DNA of 64,000 nt, taken from assembly GCA_016194975.1 (NCBI GenBank), contig JACQAM010000004.1, positions 180,966 through 244,965 on the forward strand. The letters run 5' to 3'. The translations under genes and the position numbers were made by a program. The notes beneath the pieces are model-generated. The model searched no databases. It was not told where the DNA came from and saw only the letters and a list, made by a program, of their open reading frames with translations. The number at the start of each line of letters is the position of its first letter. Position 1 is the stretch's first letter. This DNA is from Bacteroidota bacterium. Its GTDB lineage: Bacteria > Bacteroidota > Bacteroidia > Palsa-965. Shown one piece after another: positions 1 through 8,152 of the stretch.

Positions 1-179
1 GGAACCTGGTTATAAGGCGTGATCACGTTATTGGTAAAATTCGGGATCAACGACAACTGATCTCCGGCAGCATTGAATCCGGCGTTGAAGTGATTAATAT
101 CGAGGCGTTCGAAAGAAGATTGAGCAACCACGCTTGTTGCAAGAACAGCAGATGCTGCAAGAGAAAGTATTTTTTTCAT
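1..179 (-). CDS. Secreted protein, N-terminal fragment cut by window edge
   Basis: Reading the minus strand from the ATG at 177-179 gives 59 codons that run off the window. The protein starts MKKILSLAASAVLATSVVAQ, a clear signal peptide with a lysine-rich start, hydrophobic core and AxxVVAQ cleavage region, so the product is exported. The mature part begins SSFERLDINHFNAGFNAAGD and shows no motif I recognise. Such starts are common in Bacteroidota proteins that carry a T9SS signal at the far C-terminus, but that end is outside the window. Function unknown. Confidence 0.7.
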   Translation of the reverse strand, partial: MKKILSLAASAVLATSVVAQSSFERLDINHFNAGFNAAGDQLSLIPNFTNNVITPYNQV

Positions 180-692
180 ATTGTTAAGTTAATAAAACCC
201 GGCAAGAAGAAGTGGAGAATTTTTTTCTGCGATTGCCGGGGGCCCGGCCAACATCCCCTTTGAAACCGGACCCCGCAGCTGATCGCATGAAATTTACCAA
301 TACAGGATCGAAATTATTTTGTGCAGTGCTGCATTCCAATTCATGTAAACGGGCAATTAAACATGTCAAAGACCCTGCTGCGGTGGTTTTGAATTTTCAA
401 TCGCCTGGTAACTAATGAGCTAATTGGCGTTCTCATTCGTAGTCCAGCGCTTTTACAACAAACTTTTATCATTTAACATGTCAAGAGGCAACCAATATGC
501 CTTTGTGAACGTTGTATTTTTTATTGATATACGGCAATTATCCATTAACTTCATTATTGGAAGAAACACCGAAGGTTCAGATTTCCATTATAGAGCCGAA
601 GGTTATTTCCACAATAAGTAAAATCAGGGATCACGGCAGTTTTCCAAAAAATTAACCGATCTAATGGTCAATAATTTTTGAAATAAATAAAC
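180..692. other. 513-bp gene-free divergent intergenic region
   Basis: It separates the divergently transcribed secreted-protein gene and the 516-residue helical protein gene, so it must carry both promoters. Short open frames in it (for example around 212-415 and 424-621) lack convincing starts or composition and look accidental. I see no clear exact copy of the Bacteroidota promoter consensus, no tRNA and no strong hairpin. An AT-rich stretch around 660-690 precedes the 693 start codon. Confidence 0.5.
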
Positions 693-2243
693 ATGTCAGG
701 AAAGTCATCCGATACGCTTCATAAACTGATTTCTTCGCTCACCAAGCAGGAGAAAAGACATTTTAAAATTTTCGCCGGCCGACATACGATCGGTGATCAG
801 AATAATTATGTGCTGCTTTTTGATGCGATCGAAAAGATGAAAGAATACAGTGAAGAAACTTTGCTGAAAAAATTCAAGGGAGAATCGCTGCTCAATAATT
901 TTTCCATCACCAAGTCGCGTTTGTATGAAACCATTCTCCGCTCGCTCGATGTTTTTCATCACAACAGTTCGGCCGACGCGCAGTTGTGGAAAGAATTGCA
1001 TTATGCAGAAATTCTTTACAAGAAAACTTTGTACGATCAATGCGCGAAAAGATTGAAAAGTGTAAAACGCCTTGCCGAAAAATTCGAGAAACATGCTGCG
1101 CTCGTGCAGATACACGCCATGGAAAAAGCGCTCGCAGAAAAAGACAGTTATTCCGGGATGACGGATGAAGATATTCTGAAACTGCAGGAAGAAGATAAAA
1201 AAGTAGCGGAAGACATCCGTGCTTACAATGATCTGTGGAATGTGAAGAGCCGTTTGTTCATGCTGCTCAATACCAAAGGACGCGCAAGAGAAAAACATCA
1301 GCTCGAAGATTTCCGCAAACTCATTGACGCTTCGCTCAAGGATCACTCGCTCGAGGGACTTAGTGTGAATGCGCGTTTCATGTATCACCACACTTACAGC
1401 GCGTATTATTTCGCGATCGCCGATGCTGATAATTGTTACAAGCATCTTTCTGCGAACGTTTCACTCATTGAAAAGAACACTGATATTTTCCGCGATGAAC
1501 CGAATGTATATTTCGGTGTGCTCACGAATCTCATTTACGTTTGCCAGCATCTGAAAAAAAATGATGAGGCGCTGAAGAACCTGGAAAAACTTCGTGCGCT
1601 TCCCGAAAAACTCGACACCGCGCGCAATGAAGATCTCGAGATCAAACTTTTTGCAAGCGCATACAGCATCGAGATCACGCTTTATAATACGATGGGCGAA
1701 TTTGAAAAAGCGATGACTCTCGTTCCGAAAATTGAAGGCGGACTTGCAAAATACGAAGGGCGCATCAGTAAAATACGTGAAGCGCATTTCTGCATCTCGT
1801 GCGCAGTGGCGTGCTATGGCGCAGGCAAGCTGCAGCAGGCGTTGCGCTGGAACACGCGCGTGATCAACGATCCTGCCATTGGCCAGAACGAATGGATCTA
1901 TGCAGTCGCGCAGGTTTTTTCACTCATTCTCCATATAGAACTCGATCACCGCGATCTTCTTCCTTATGTAAGCCGCAATGTGCAGCGCTATCTGAAAACA
2001 AGAAATCGCTCTTACCAATTCGAAAATGTGCTGATGAAATTTGCGGAAAAAATTTCGAAGACTTCGAATGAAAAAGAAATGGCGCCATTGTTCGCCGATC
2101 TTTCGGAACACCTCGATAAATTAGAGGCCGATCATTTTGAACAAACTGCTTTCGAATATTTTGATTTCCCGGCGTGGGCGAAAAGCAAAGTGCTGCACAA
2201 GCCATTCCGGGAAATAGTTGCAGAAAAATCATTGCAGAAATAA
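693..2243 (+). CDS. Conserved helical-repeat protein of unknown function
   Basis: A 516-residue soluble protein with no signal peptide or membrane segment. It is rich in Lys, Glu, Leu and Ala and is made of amphipathic helices throughout, for example the SLTKQEKRHFKIFAG start and later TPR-like pairs around residues 230-330 (FMYHHTYSAYYFAIADADNC, then LTNLIYVCQHLKKNDEALKN). I believe it belongs to a Bacteroidota-specific family of cytoplasmic proteins with TPR-like architecture, but I know no assigned function. It is followed after a 40-bp gap by a small secreted protein in the same direction, which may be cotranscribed. Protein interaction is the only role the repeats suggest. Confidence 0.75.
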   Translation: MSGKSSDTLHKLISSLTKQEKRHFKIFAGRHTIGDQNNYVLLFDAIEKMKEYSEETLLKKFKGESLLNNFSITKSRLYETILRSLDVFHHNSSADAQLWKELHYAEILYKKTLYDQCAKRLKSVKRLAEKFEKHAALVQIHAMEKALAEKDSYSGMTDEDILKLQEEDKKVAEDIRAYNDLWNVKSRLFMLLNTKGRAREKHQLEDFRKLIDASLKDHSLEGLSVNARFMYHHTYSAYYFAIADADNCYKHLSANVSLIEKNTDIFRDEPNVYFGVLTNLIYVCQHLKKNDEALKNLEKLRALPEKLDTARNEDLEIKLFASAYSIEITLYNTMGEFEKAMTLVPKIEGGLAKYEGRISKIREAHFCISCAVACYGAGKLQQALRWNTRVINDPAIGQNEWIYAVAQVFSLILHIELDHRDLLPYVSRNVQRYLKTRNRSYQFENVLMKFAEKISKTSNEKEMAPLFADLSEHLDKLEADHFEQTAFEYFDFPAWAKSKVLHKPFREIVAEKSLQK

Positions 2244-2283
2244 TATTCGAAGATTCTCAAATTTTCGAATTATATTTATAGAA

Positions 2284-2646
2284 ATGAAAACCTTTCTGCT
2301 GTTTTTGTTTTGTTTTGTAACCGGAATCATTCATTCGCAACCTCCGACCAATTCGGCCGAGTTCACTTATCTCGGAAAAAAATATTCCGCGAATTATGAT
2401 GCCGGAAAACACTTGCTCACTTTTTCTGAAGAAGTCTCTTTCGAAATTTATGACTCGACTGGCGCCGTGGTAAAAAGAGGCGATGGCCTGAAAGTTGATT
2501 TCCGTTCGCTGCTCAAAGGCGGTGGAGAAAAAACTTTCACAGTGAAAATTTATAAGCAGGCGAAAAAATCAAAGAAAAAAAAATCGACGTCCATCAAAGA
2601 GAAAGGTGAAATAGGAACAATGCTGGTTACGGATGAACTCGATTAA
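2284..2646 (+). CDS. Small secreted hypothetical protein
   Basis: A 120-residue protein. The open frame extends upstream to 2218, but the start at 2284 gives a good signal peptide (MKTFLLFLFCFVTGIIHSQ) and avoids overlapping the previous gene. The mature part is short, with a beta-rich middle and a strongly basic tail (KQAKKSKKKKSTSIKEKGEIG), and contains no motif I recognise. It faces thiL convergently. The stop codon lies in a long AT-rich palindrome that probably terminates both genes. Function unknown. Confidence 0.65.
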   Translation: MKTFLLFLFCFVTGIIHSQPPTNSAEFTYLGKKYSANYDAGKHLLTFSEEVSFEIYDSTGAVVKRGDGLKVDFRSLLKGGGEKTFTVKIYKQAKKSKKKKSTSIKEKGEIGTMLVTDELD

Positions 2647-2721
2647 TAATGAATAATGAATGATTGTACATAGTGCAGCGCAGGGCTTAGCGCATTCTTA
2701 ATCGTTAATTATTCATTATTA
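2644..2721. terminator. Bidirectional AT-rich palindrome between convergent genes
   Basis: Perfect 14-bp arms, TAATAATGAATAAT at 2644-2657 and its complement at 2708-2721, enclose an inner GC-rich region that can itself pair (GCGC stretches). The palindrome overlaps the stop codons of both the small secreted protein gene (+) and thiL (-), so it probably serves as a shared transcription end. This is inference from structure. Confidence 0.55.
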
Positions 2722-3761
2722 ATTCGAAAAGCGTCCCATCCCTGTGCAGTAACCGGGTGAACCGTATTTGATTTGGAGATCATATTCACTCCCGCTTCTT
2801 TCGCCGTCATGTGTCCGATGAAAGTTACATCCGGATCATTCTGCAGTTTTTCGTGATCCTCATATTTTATAGTGAAAAGTAATTCGTAATCTTCTCCGCC
2901 ACTCATTGCACACATCGTAGGATCGAGATTGAATTCGCGCGCACGTGTGTACGTCATGGGATCAATCGGAATTTTTTCTTCGTAGAGATTCGCGCCCACG
3001 CCCGACTGCATGCACAGGTGCATGAGTTCAGAAGCAAGTCCGTCGGAAATGTCGATCATGGAAGTGGGTTGCACAGCGCGGTTTTTCAAAAGCTGAACAA
3101 CATCGATCCTCGCTTCCGGTTTCAATTGCCGTTCGAGAATGTAATCGTTCCCTTCGAGATCAGGTTGTGTGCCCGGATGTGATTTGTAAACTTCTTTTTC
3201 GCGTTCGAGCAAAAGCAATCCGGTATACGCGCCGCCAAGATCACCACTCACACAGAGCAGATCATTTTCTTTTGCTCCGTTTCTATAAACAACATTTTCT
3301 TTTTTCGCTTCACCGATGATCGTGCATGAAATAATAAGCCCGACTTTTGAAGAAGAAGTATCACCACCGACAAGATCCACATTATAATTTTTACACGCGG
3401 AAAGAATTCCTGTATATAATTCTTCCACGGCATCGAGTGGAAAGCGCGATGATAACGCAATAGAAACCAATAATTGTTTCGGCGTTCCGTTCATCGCGCA
3501 GATATCGGAAAAATTGGAGACCGCCGCTTTATACCCGAGATGTTTTAAAGGAACATACGTAAGATCGAAGTGAATTCCTTCCACCATCATGTCGGTAGAA
3601 ATAAGTTTTACATTTCCATCGCCGGCATCGATCACGGCAGCATCATCTCCAACTCCTTTGAGCGAAGAAGGATTTTTCAGTTCAATATTTTTTGTGAGTT
3701 GCTCAATGAGGCCGAATTCTCCCAGCTTTGAAATTTCAGTTCGCGAATTGTTGTCTAACAT
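2709..3761 (-). CDS. thiL: Thiamine-monophosphate kinase
   Basis: A 350-residue cytoplasmic enzyme that phosphorylates thiamine monophosphate with ATP to give thiamine diphosphate, the last step of TPP synthesis. Family signatures are clear: the N-terminal GVGDDAAVI loop (residues 36-44), the DMMVEGIHFDL metal-binding segment (57-67), the GGDTSSS loop, and the DISDGLASEL segment typical of the PurM/ThiL/SelD fold. Length is close to the family norm. No other thiamine gene is nearby, so it appears to be a stand-alone unit. It is transcribed alone, convergent with the small secreted protein gene. Confidence 0.95.
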   Translation of the reverse strand: MLDNNSRTEISKLGEFGLIEQLTKNIELKNPSSLKGVGDDAAVIDAGDGNVKLISTDMMVEGIHFDLTYVPLKHLGYKAAVSNFSDICAMNGTPKQLLVSIALSSRFPLDAVEELYTGILSACKNYNVDLVGGDTSSSKVGLIISCTIIGEAKKENVVYRNGAKENDLLCVSGDLGGAYTGLLLLEREKEVYKSHPGTQPDLEGNDYILERQLKPEARIDVVQLLKNRAVQPTSMIDISDGLASELMHLCMQSGVGANLYEEKIPIDPMTYTRAREFNLDPTMCAMSGGEDYELLFTIKYEDHEKLQNDPDVTFIGHMTAKEAGVNMISKSNTVHPVTAQGWDAFRINNE

Positions 3762-4008
3762 TTGCCAAAGTTAGCCGGATTGTCATTCACGCAAAACAGG
3801 TGATGATCCTAAGTTGAGGAACAAATTTCACCTTGTCCATAGTAACAGCAGTTACCAACGCTCGCCATAAACATACCAGCTATCTAATAAGAGGGCGACA
3901 ATCGAATGAGGAATCCGTATTTTTTTATTTTTGTTTAGAGACTGTCTAAAATTCATTTTTTTCAAATGGGTTATTTATAATTCGCTTACCACGAAAGAAG
4001 ATGATGAT

Positions 4009-4428
4009 ATGGTTGAAAACAAAACTGCAAAAAAAGATCAGTCGGAAAAACTGGAAACTCCTTTCATGACAATATGGAAGGAAGATGGGATCCTGCATTG
4101 TGTTTTCAACGAAGGGCTCGATATGGATCTCCCCACCGCTAAGTATTGCGTAAAAACAAGGATCGAATTTTCGGGTGGAAAGGATTACCCGTGTTTCATC
4201 AATATGAAAGGGTTGAGAAAAGCGAGTAAGGAAGCGCGTGATTATATGGGGAAAGAAGGAGCTGAATTGATCAAAGCCGGCGCACTGCTCACCGGCAATC
4301 CATTGACAAAAATGTTCGGAAATATTTTTCTGACACTGAACAAACCAAAAGTCCCCACAAAATTATTTTCGGATGAAACAGCCGCGCTCACTTGGCTGAA
4401 AAATTATTGCAGCAATGAAATTGAATGA
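4009..4428 (+). CDS. STAS/SpoIIAA-like protein partnered with a histidine kinase
   Basis: A 139-residue soluble protein. I place the start at 4009 (MVENKTAKKDQ) because the upstream extension in the open frame is unlike coding sequence and GAAAGAAG lies just ahead of this ATG. The pattern of a beta strand (FMTIWKEDGILHCVF), then DLPTAKYCVKTRIEFSGGKD, a buried strand (YPCFINMKGL), helix and FSDETAALTWLKNY end resembles STAS/SEC14-like small domains of Bacteroidota (the DUF7793 type). The gene overlaps the following kinase by 14 bp, which suggests translational coupling and a joint role, perhaps as a partner or antagonist in that kinase's pathway. Function is inferred from context. Confidence 0.65.
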   Translation: MVENKTAKKDQSEKLETPFMTIWKEDGILHCVFNEGLDMDLPTAKYCVKTRIEFSGGKDYPCFINMKGLRKASKEARDYMGKEGAELIKAGALLTGNPLTKMFGNIFLTLNKPKVPTKLFSDETAALTWLKNYCSNEIE

Positions 4429-6028
4429 TGAACGGATCGATATTATCCTGAAAATTCTGCTGAAGTATGTTCAGAAAGATTTTTCCGTTTCCATTCCTGT
4501 TTCAGACAAGGGAGATGAACTCGATGCGCTTGCGGTTGGCCTTAATACAATGCGTGAAGAACTGGAGCATTATCTCATGGAGCTTAGGGAAAGTAAAGAT
4601 CAGATTCAGTCCATTCTGAAGAATGCGCCCGATGCAGTGATCGTAATTGACGCCGGCGGAAAAATTACCGAGTGGAACCCGATGGCAGAAAAAACTTTCG
4701 GCTGGACGCAGGAAGAAACGGCAGGCAGGTTTCTTCACGAACTGATCATTCCTCTGAAATACCGTGAAGCTCATCTAATGGGATTGAAGCATTTTATTCA
4801 AACCGGCCAGGGCCCCGTACTCAACAAAACGATTGAAATGCCTGCACTGAGAAAAGATGGTTCCGAATTTCCGACTGAATTAAGAATATCTCCTTCCTCA
4901 ATCCGCGGAAAATCTTTTTTCATTGGTATCATCAAAGACATCACCGAACGCAAAAAACTCGAGGATAAACTCAGGGAGAGTGAAGAAAAATTCCAGAAAG
5001 CATTTCAGAGCAGCGCTGCCGGTATCACGATCACGCGCTTACCCGAAGGAACTTTTCTTAATGTCAATGAGGCATTCGTAAAGATGACGGGATTTTCGGA
5101 GGAAGAAATAATAGGACGGAATTTCCTGGAGTTGGGTTTGATCACTGATATAAAATCACGGGAAGAAATTATCCAAAAAGTGCAGGAGCATGGTTCGGCG
5201 AAGAATTTCGAAATGACCATCCGCAACAGGTCCGGAAATGTTCTTGAATTTTTATCTTCTATCGAAACGATCACCCTCAAAGGCGAAAAGTATGCGATCA
5301 ATATCATTTACGATATCACTGACAGAAAAAGAGCGGAGGAACAACTGGAAACTGTGAACAAAGAACTCGAGGCATTCACCTACTCGATTTCTCATGACCT
5401 GCGCGCGCCCCTGCGTGCAATTTCGGGTTACGCTAATATCCTGGAAGAAGAGCATGATAAATCACTTGACGGAGAAGGAAAACGATTGCTTGGTAATATC
5501 CGGTATAATGCTTTCAAAATGGGAAAGCTGATCGACGATCTTCTTGCTTTTTCACGACTCGGAAAAAAAGAAATTCAGAAATCGGAAATCGACATGAATG
5601 AATTGACCGAAGGCGTTTTCATTGAATTCAACAAATCTGCTGCGCATCATGCAGAGATCCGGATTGGAAAACTGCTTCCTGTGTATGGCGATTATTCCCT
5701 CATTCATCAGGTAGTTATGAATCTCGTTTCAAATGCAATTAAATATTCTTCTAAAAATGCACATCCTGCGATTGAAATAAATTCTTCGAAACAGGATGGC
5801 AATATTATTTATTCCATTAAAGATAATGGCGTCGGCTTCGATATGCGTTATGTACATAAACTCTTCGGAGTGTTTCAACGCCTGCATCAAACGGAAGAAT
5901 TCGAAGGGACAGGCGTCGGCCTTGCGATCGTTCAGCGCATCATCAATAAACACGGAGGAAAAATTTGGGCTGAAGGAGAAATCGGCAAAGGCGCAACGTT
6001 CACTTTTTCTCTTCCCGATCCAAAATAA
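4415..6028 (+). CDS. Cytoplasmic PAS-PAS sensor histidine kinase
   Basis: A 537-residue kinase without membrane segments. In order: a short HAMP-like/coiled region (1-60), a PAS domain with PAC end (about 61-180, ITERKKLEDKL), a second PAS domain (about 190-310, ITDRKRAEEQL), a HisKA domain with phospho-acceptor His327 in SISHDLRAPLRAISG, and a HATPase_c domain with N box (VMNLVSNAIKYSS), DNGVGF and GTGVGLAIV motifs. This architecture matches phytochrome-like or light/redox PAS kinases. No receiver or response regulator lies beside it, so its target is unknown. It is coupled by a 14-bp overlap to the STAS-like gene upstream. Confidence 0.9.
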   Translation: MKLNDERIDIILKILLKYVQKDFSVSIPVSDKGDELDALAVGLNTMREELEHYLMELRESKDQIQSILKNAPDAVIVIDAGGKITEWNPMAEKTFGWTQEETAGRFLHELIIPLKYREAHLMGLKHFIQTGQGPVLNKTIEMPALRKDGSEFPTELRISPSSIRGKSFFIGIIKDITERKKLEDKLRESEEKFQKAFQSSAAGITITRLPEGTFLNVNEAFVKMTGFSEEEIIGRNFLELGLITDIKSREEIIQKVQEHGSAKNFEMTIRNRSGNVLEFLSSIETITLKGEKYAINIIYDITDRKRAEEQLETVNKELEAFTYSISHDLRAPLRAISGYANILEEEHDKSLDGEGKRLLGNIRYNAFKMGKLIDDLLAFSRLGKKEIQKSEIDMNELTEGVFIEFNKSAAHHAEIRIGKLLPVYGDYSLIHQVVMNLVSNAIKYSSKNAHPAIEINSSKQDGNIIYSIKDNGVGFDMRYVHKLFGVFQRLHQTEEFEGTGVGLAIVQRIINKHGGKIWAEGEIGKGATFTFSLPDPK

Positions 6029-6162
6029 AATCCGGAACACGGAATAAGCGCTGCATAACAACCGGATAATTCAGCAGGTGTAACGTGAATCTGGAATGAA
6101 AGCAACATTCCAAATCATGACCATTATCATCACTTTTGTCAATGGAATTATTGTCGTTTGTA

Positions 6163-6194
6163 CTTGCTGCTCTACCATAAATACGGTATTTTTG
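6163..6194 (+). promoter_or_regulatory. SUF operon promoter (Bacteroidota type)
   Basis: TATTTTTG at 6187-6194 matches the Bacteroidota -7 consensus TAnnTTTG exactly, and CTTG at 6163-6166 lies 20 bp upstream as a fair -33 element. It would start transcription near 6200, about 50 bp before the iscA-like start codon. No other gene start intervenes. Predicted from sequence only. Confidence 0.6.
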
Positions 6195-6199
6195 TAGAG
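6170..6199 (+). promoter_or_regulatory. Palindrome overlapping the SUF promoter (candidate operator)
   Basis: CTCTAC at 6170-6175 pairs with GTAGAG at 6194-6199, and AAATA/TATTT forms an inner symmetric pair around CGG. The element covers the -7 box, so a bound dimer would block RNA polymerase. SUF operons are often controlled by Rrf2-type (IscR/SufR) or Fur regulators. Which one acts here cannot be told. Confidence 0.45.
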
Positions 6200-6201
6200 T
6201 G

Positions 6202-6218
6202 TTTGGAATTAGTCTAAA
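6202..6218 (+). promoter_or_regulatory. Second inverted repeat at the SUF transcription start
   Basis: TTTGGA and TCTAAA form half-sites with 5 of 6 positions complementary, separated by 5 bp. The repeat sits at the predicted transcription start of the SUF operon. Position and symmetry fit a repressor site, possibly iron- or cluster-responsive. The regulator is unknown. Confidence 0.4.
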
Positions 6219-6249
6219 TAAAATCATGGACATAAAACATTGAAAACCA

Positions 6250-6576
6250 ATGATTACAGTAACTGAGAATGCGAAACAGCAGGCAATTCACCTGATCGCT
6301 GAAGAAAAACATCCGGGTAATTCGTTCATACGCGTAAGTGTAGAGAGCGGTGGGTGTTCGGGTCTTTCCTACAAACTTGAATTCGATCACGTGATCAAAC
6401 CGAATGACCAGGTTTTCGAAGACAAGGGAATTAAAATAGTGGTGGACAAAAAAAGTTTTCTCTACCTCGTGGGAACGGAACTCGATTACACGAGCGGATT
6501 GAATGGAAAAGGTTTTGTTTTCAATAATCCGAATGCCTCGCGCACGTGTGGATGCGGAGAAAGTTTTTCTGTTTAA
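6250..6576 (+). CDS. HesB/IscA-type iron-sulfur cluster carrier
   Basis: A 108-residue A-type carrier that receives Fe-S clusters from the SUF scaffold and passes them to target proteins. The three conserved cysteines are present: Cys36 in SGGCSGLSY and Cys100/Cys102 in the C-terminal TCGCGESFSV. Length equals the family norm (about 105-120). It is the first gene of the SUF operon, directly behind a good promoter with palindromic operator-like sites, and is followed after 93 bp by sufB. It could be called sufA, but A-type subclasses cannot be separated by eye. Confidence 0.93.
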   Translation: MITVTENAKQQAIHLIAEEKHPGNSFIRVSVESGGCSGLSYKLEFDHVIKPNDQVFEDKGIKIVVDKKSFLYLVGTELDYTSGLNGKGFVFNNPNASRTCGCGESFSV

Positions 6577-6578
6577 CC

Positions 6579-6653
6579 GTCAGACTTCGACAGGCTCAGT
6601 CTGACAAATATGAAAAACAAAATTGTCATGCTGAGTTCGTCGAAGCGTGACAA
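6579..6653. repeat. Dispersed palindromic repeat (GTCAGACT family), two hairpins
   Basis: The iscA-sufB gap holds two adjacent hairpins. The first has perfect 8-bp arms GTCAGACT (6579-6586) and AGTCTGAC (6598-6605). The second has 10-bp arms with one wobble, TTGTCATGCT (6623-6632) and AGCGTGACAA (6644-6653). The loops share TTCGACAGGCTC / GAGTTCGTCGA-like sequence. A related copy lies at 58672-58731. It is a mobile-looking intergenic repeat inside an operon. Confidence 0.65.
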
Positions 6654-6669
6654 GGGGGGATAAAAAATT

Positions 6670-8130
6670 ATGAGCAACAAAAATCAAATATTAGAAGAGC
6701 ACATTTCGTCGGATTACAAATATGGTTTTGTTTCCGACATTGATACCGAGTTTGCGCCGAAGGGATTGAACGAAGAGATCGTGAAATTCATTTCGAAGAA
6801 GAAGGAAGAACCGGAATGGATGCTTGAATTCCGCTTGAAAGCATTCCGTTACTGGCTGAAGATGGACGAGCCCCGAAACTGGGCACAGATCTCTTATCCG
6901 AAAATAAATTTCCAGGATATCAGTTATTACGCTGCGCCAAAGAAAAAAAATGCAGTCGGTTCGCTCGATGAAGTGGATCCGGAATTGCTGAAGACTTTTG
7001 AGAAACTCGGAATTTCCCTCGAGGAACAGAAACGCCTCGTGGGAATGGAATCGAAAATTGCCGTTGATGCGGTGATCGATTCTGTTTCGGTGAAAACTAC
7101 TTTCCGCGAAACGCTGATGGAGAAAGGAATTATTTTCTGTTCATTCACGGAAGCGGTGAAAGAGCACCCTGATCTGGTGAAAAAATATATGGGCAGCGTT
7201 GTTCCTTACACCGACAATTATTTTGCTGCGCTGAATTCTGCCGTCTTCTCCGATGGAAGTTTTTGTTACATACCGAAAGGCGTTCGCTGCCCGATGGAAC
7301 TGAGCACTTATTTCAGAATCAATTCTGCAGGAACAGGCCAGTTTGAAAGAACGCTTATTATTGCGGATGAAGATGCTTACGTTTCCTATCTCGAAGGTTG
7401 TACTGCACCACAACGCGACGAAAATCAATTGCACGCCGCCGTGGTTGAAATTATTTCACACAAAAATGCGGAAGTAAAATATTCCACCGTACAGAACTGG
7501 TATCCCGGCGACAAAGAAGGGAAAGGTGGCATTTATAATTTTGTGACCAAACGCGGAATCTGTCTCGGTGATAATTCAAAAATTTCCTGGACGCAGGTAG
7601 AAACCGGCTCAGCTATCACCTGGAAATATCCTTCCGTGATCCTGAAAGGAAATAATTCTACCGGCGAATTTTATTCTGTTGCCGTTACCAATAATTATCA
7701 GCAAGCCGATACCGGTACAAAGATGACGCATCTCGGAAAAAATACGAAGAGTACGATCATCTCGAAAGGAATTTCGGCAGGAAAAAGCAACAACAGTTAC
7801 CGCGGGCTCGTGCGCGTGGCGAAAGGCGCAACGAATGCAAGGAATTTTTCTCAATGCGATTCGCTGCTCATGGGCGATAAATGCGGCGCTCATACTTTTC
7901 CCTATATAGAAATTCACGACAAGAGCGGAATTGTAGAACACGAAGCAACCACTTCCAAGATCGGTGAAGACCAGCTTTTCTATTGCAACTCGAGGGGGAT
8001 TGATACTGAAAAAGCGATCGGCCTTATTGTAAACGGATATTGTAAAGATGTATTGAATAAACTGCCGATGGAATTTGCCGTGGAGGCGCAGAAATTACTG
8101 GCGGTATCACTCGAAGGTAGCGTAGGATAA
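6670..8130 (+). CDS. sufB: Fe-S cluster scaffold subunit SufB
   Basis: A 486-residue subunit of the SufBC2D complex on which Fe-S clusters are assembled. It shows the family landmarks SGSDDG-equivalent [16 protein letters not shown] (193-208), [15 protein letters not shown] (Cys244), [11 protein letters not shown] and [21 protein letters not shown] near the C-terminus. Cys405 falls at the same residue number as the functional cysteine of E. coli SufB. Length matches the norm. Unusually, a glycosyltransferase gene separates it from sufC. It lies in the middle of the SUF operon, and the gap to the next start is only 22 bp. Confidence 0.97.
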   Translation: MSNKNQILEEHISSDYKYGFVSDIDTEFAPKGLNEEIVKFISKKKEEPEWMLEFRLKAFRYWLKMDEPRNWAQISYPKINFQDISYYAAPKKKNAVGSLDEVDPELLKTFEKLGISLEEQKRLVGMESKIAVDAVIDSVSVKTTFRETLMEKGIIFCSFTEAVKEHPDLVKKYMGSVVPYTDNYFAALNSAVFSDGSFCYIPKGVRCPMELSTYFRINSAGTGQFERTLIIADEDAYVSYLEGCTAPQRDENQLHAAVVEIISHKNAEVKYSTVQNWYPGDKEGKGGIYNFVTKRGICLGDNSKISWTQVETGSAITWKYPSVILKGNNSTGEFYSVAVTNNYQQADTGTKMTHLGKNTKSTIISKGISAGKSNNSYRGLVRVAKGATNARNFSQCDSLLMGDKCGAHTFPYIEIHDKSGIVEHEATTSKIGEDQLFYCNSRGIDTEKAIGLIVNGYCKDVLNKLPMEFAVEAQKLLAVSLEGSVG

Positions 8131-8152
8131 AAAAAATAGTCAATCACTGTTC

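Noticed and set aside
705..1445. Long open frame antisense to the helical-repeat protein gene
   Set aside because: It mirrors the codon pattern of the real plus-strand gene and contains a low-information, Phe-rich product; no start signal or family features.
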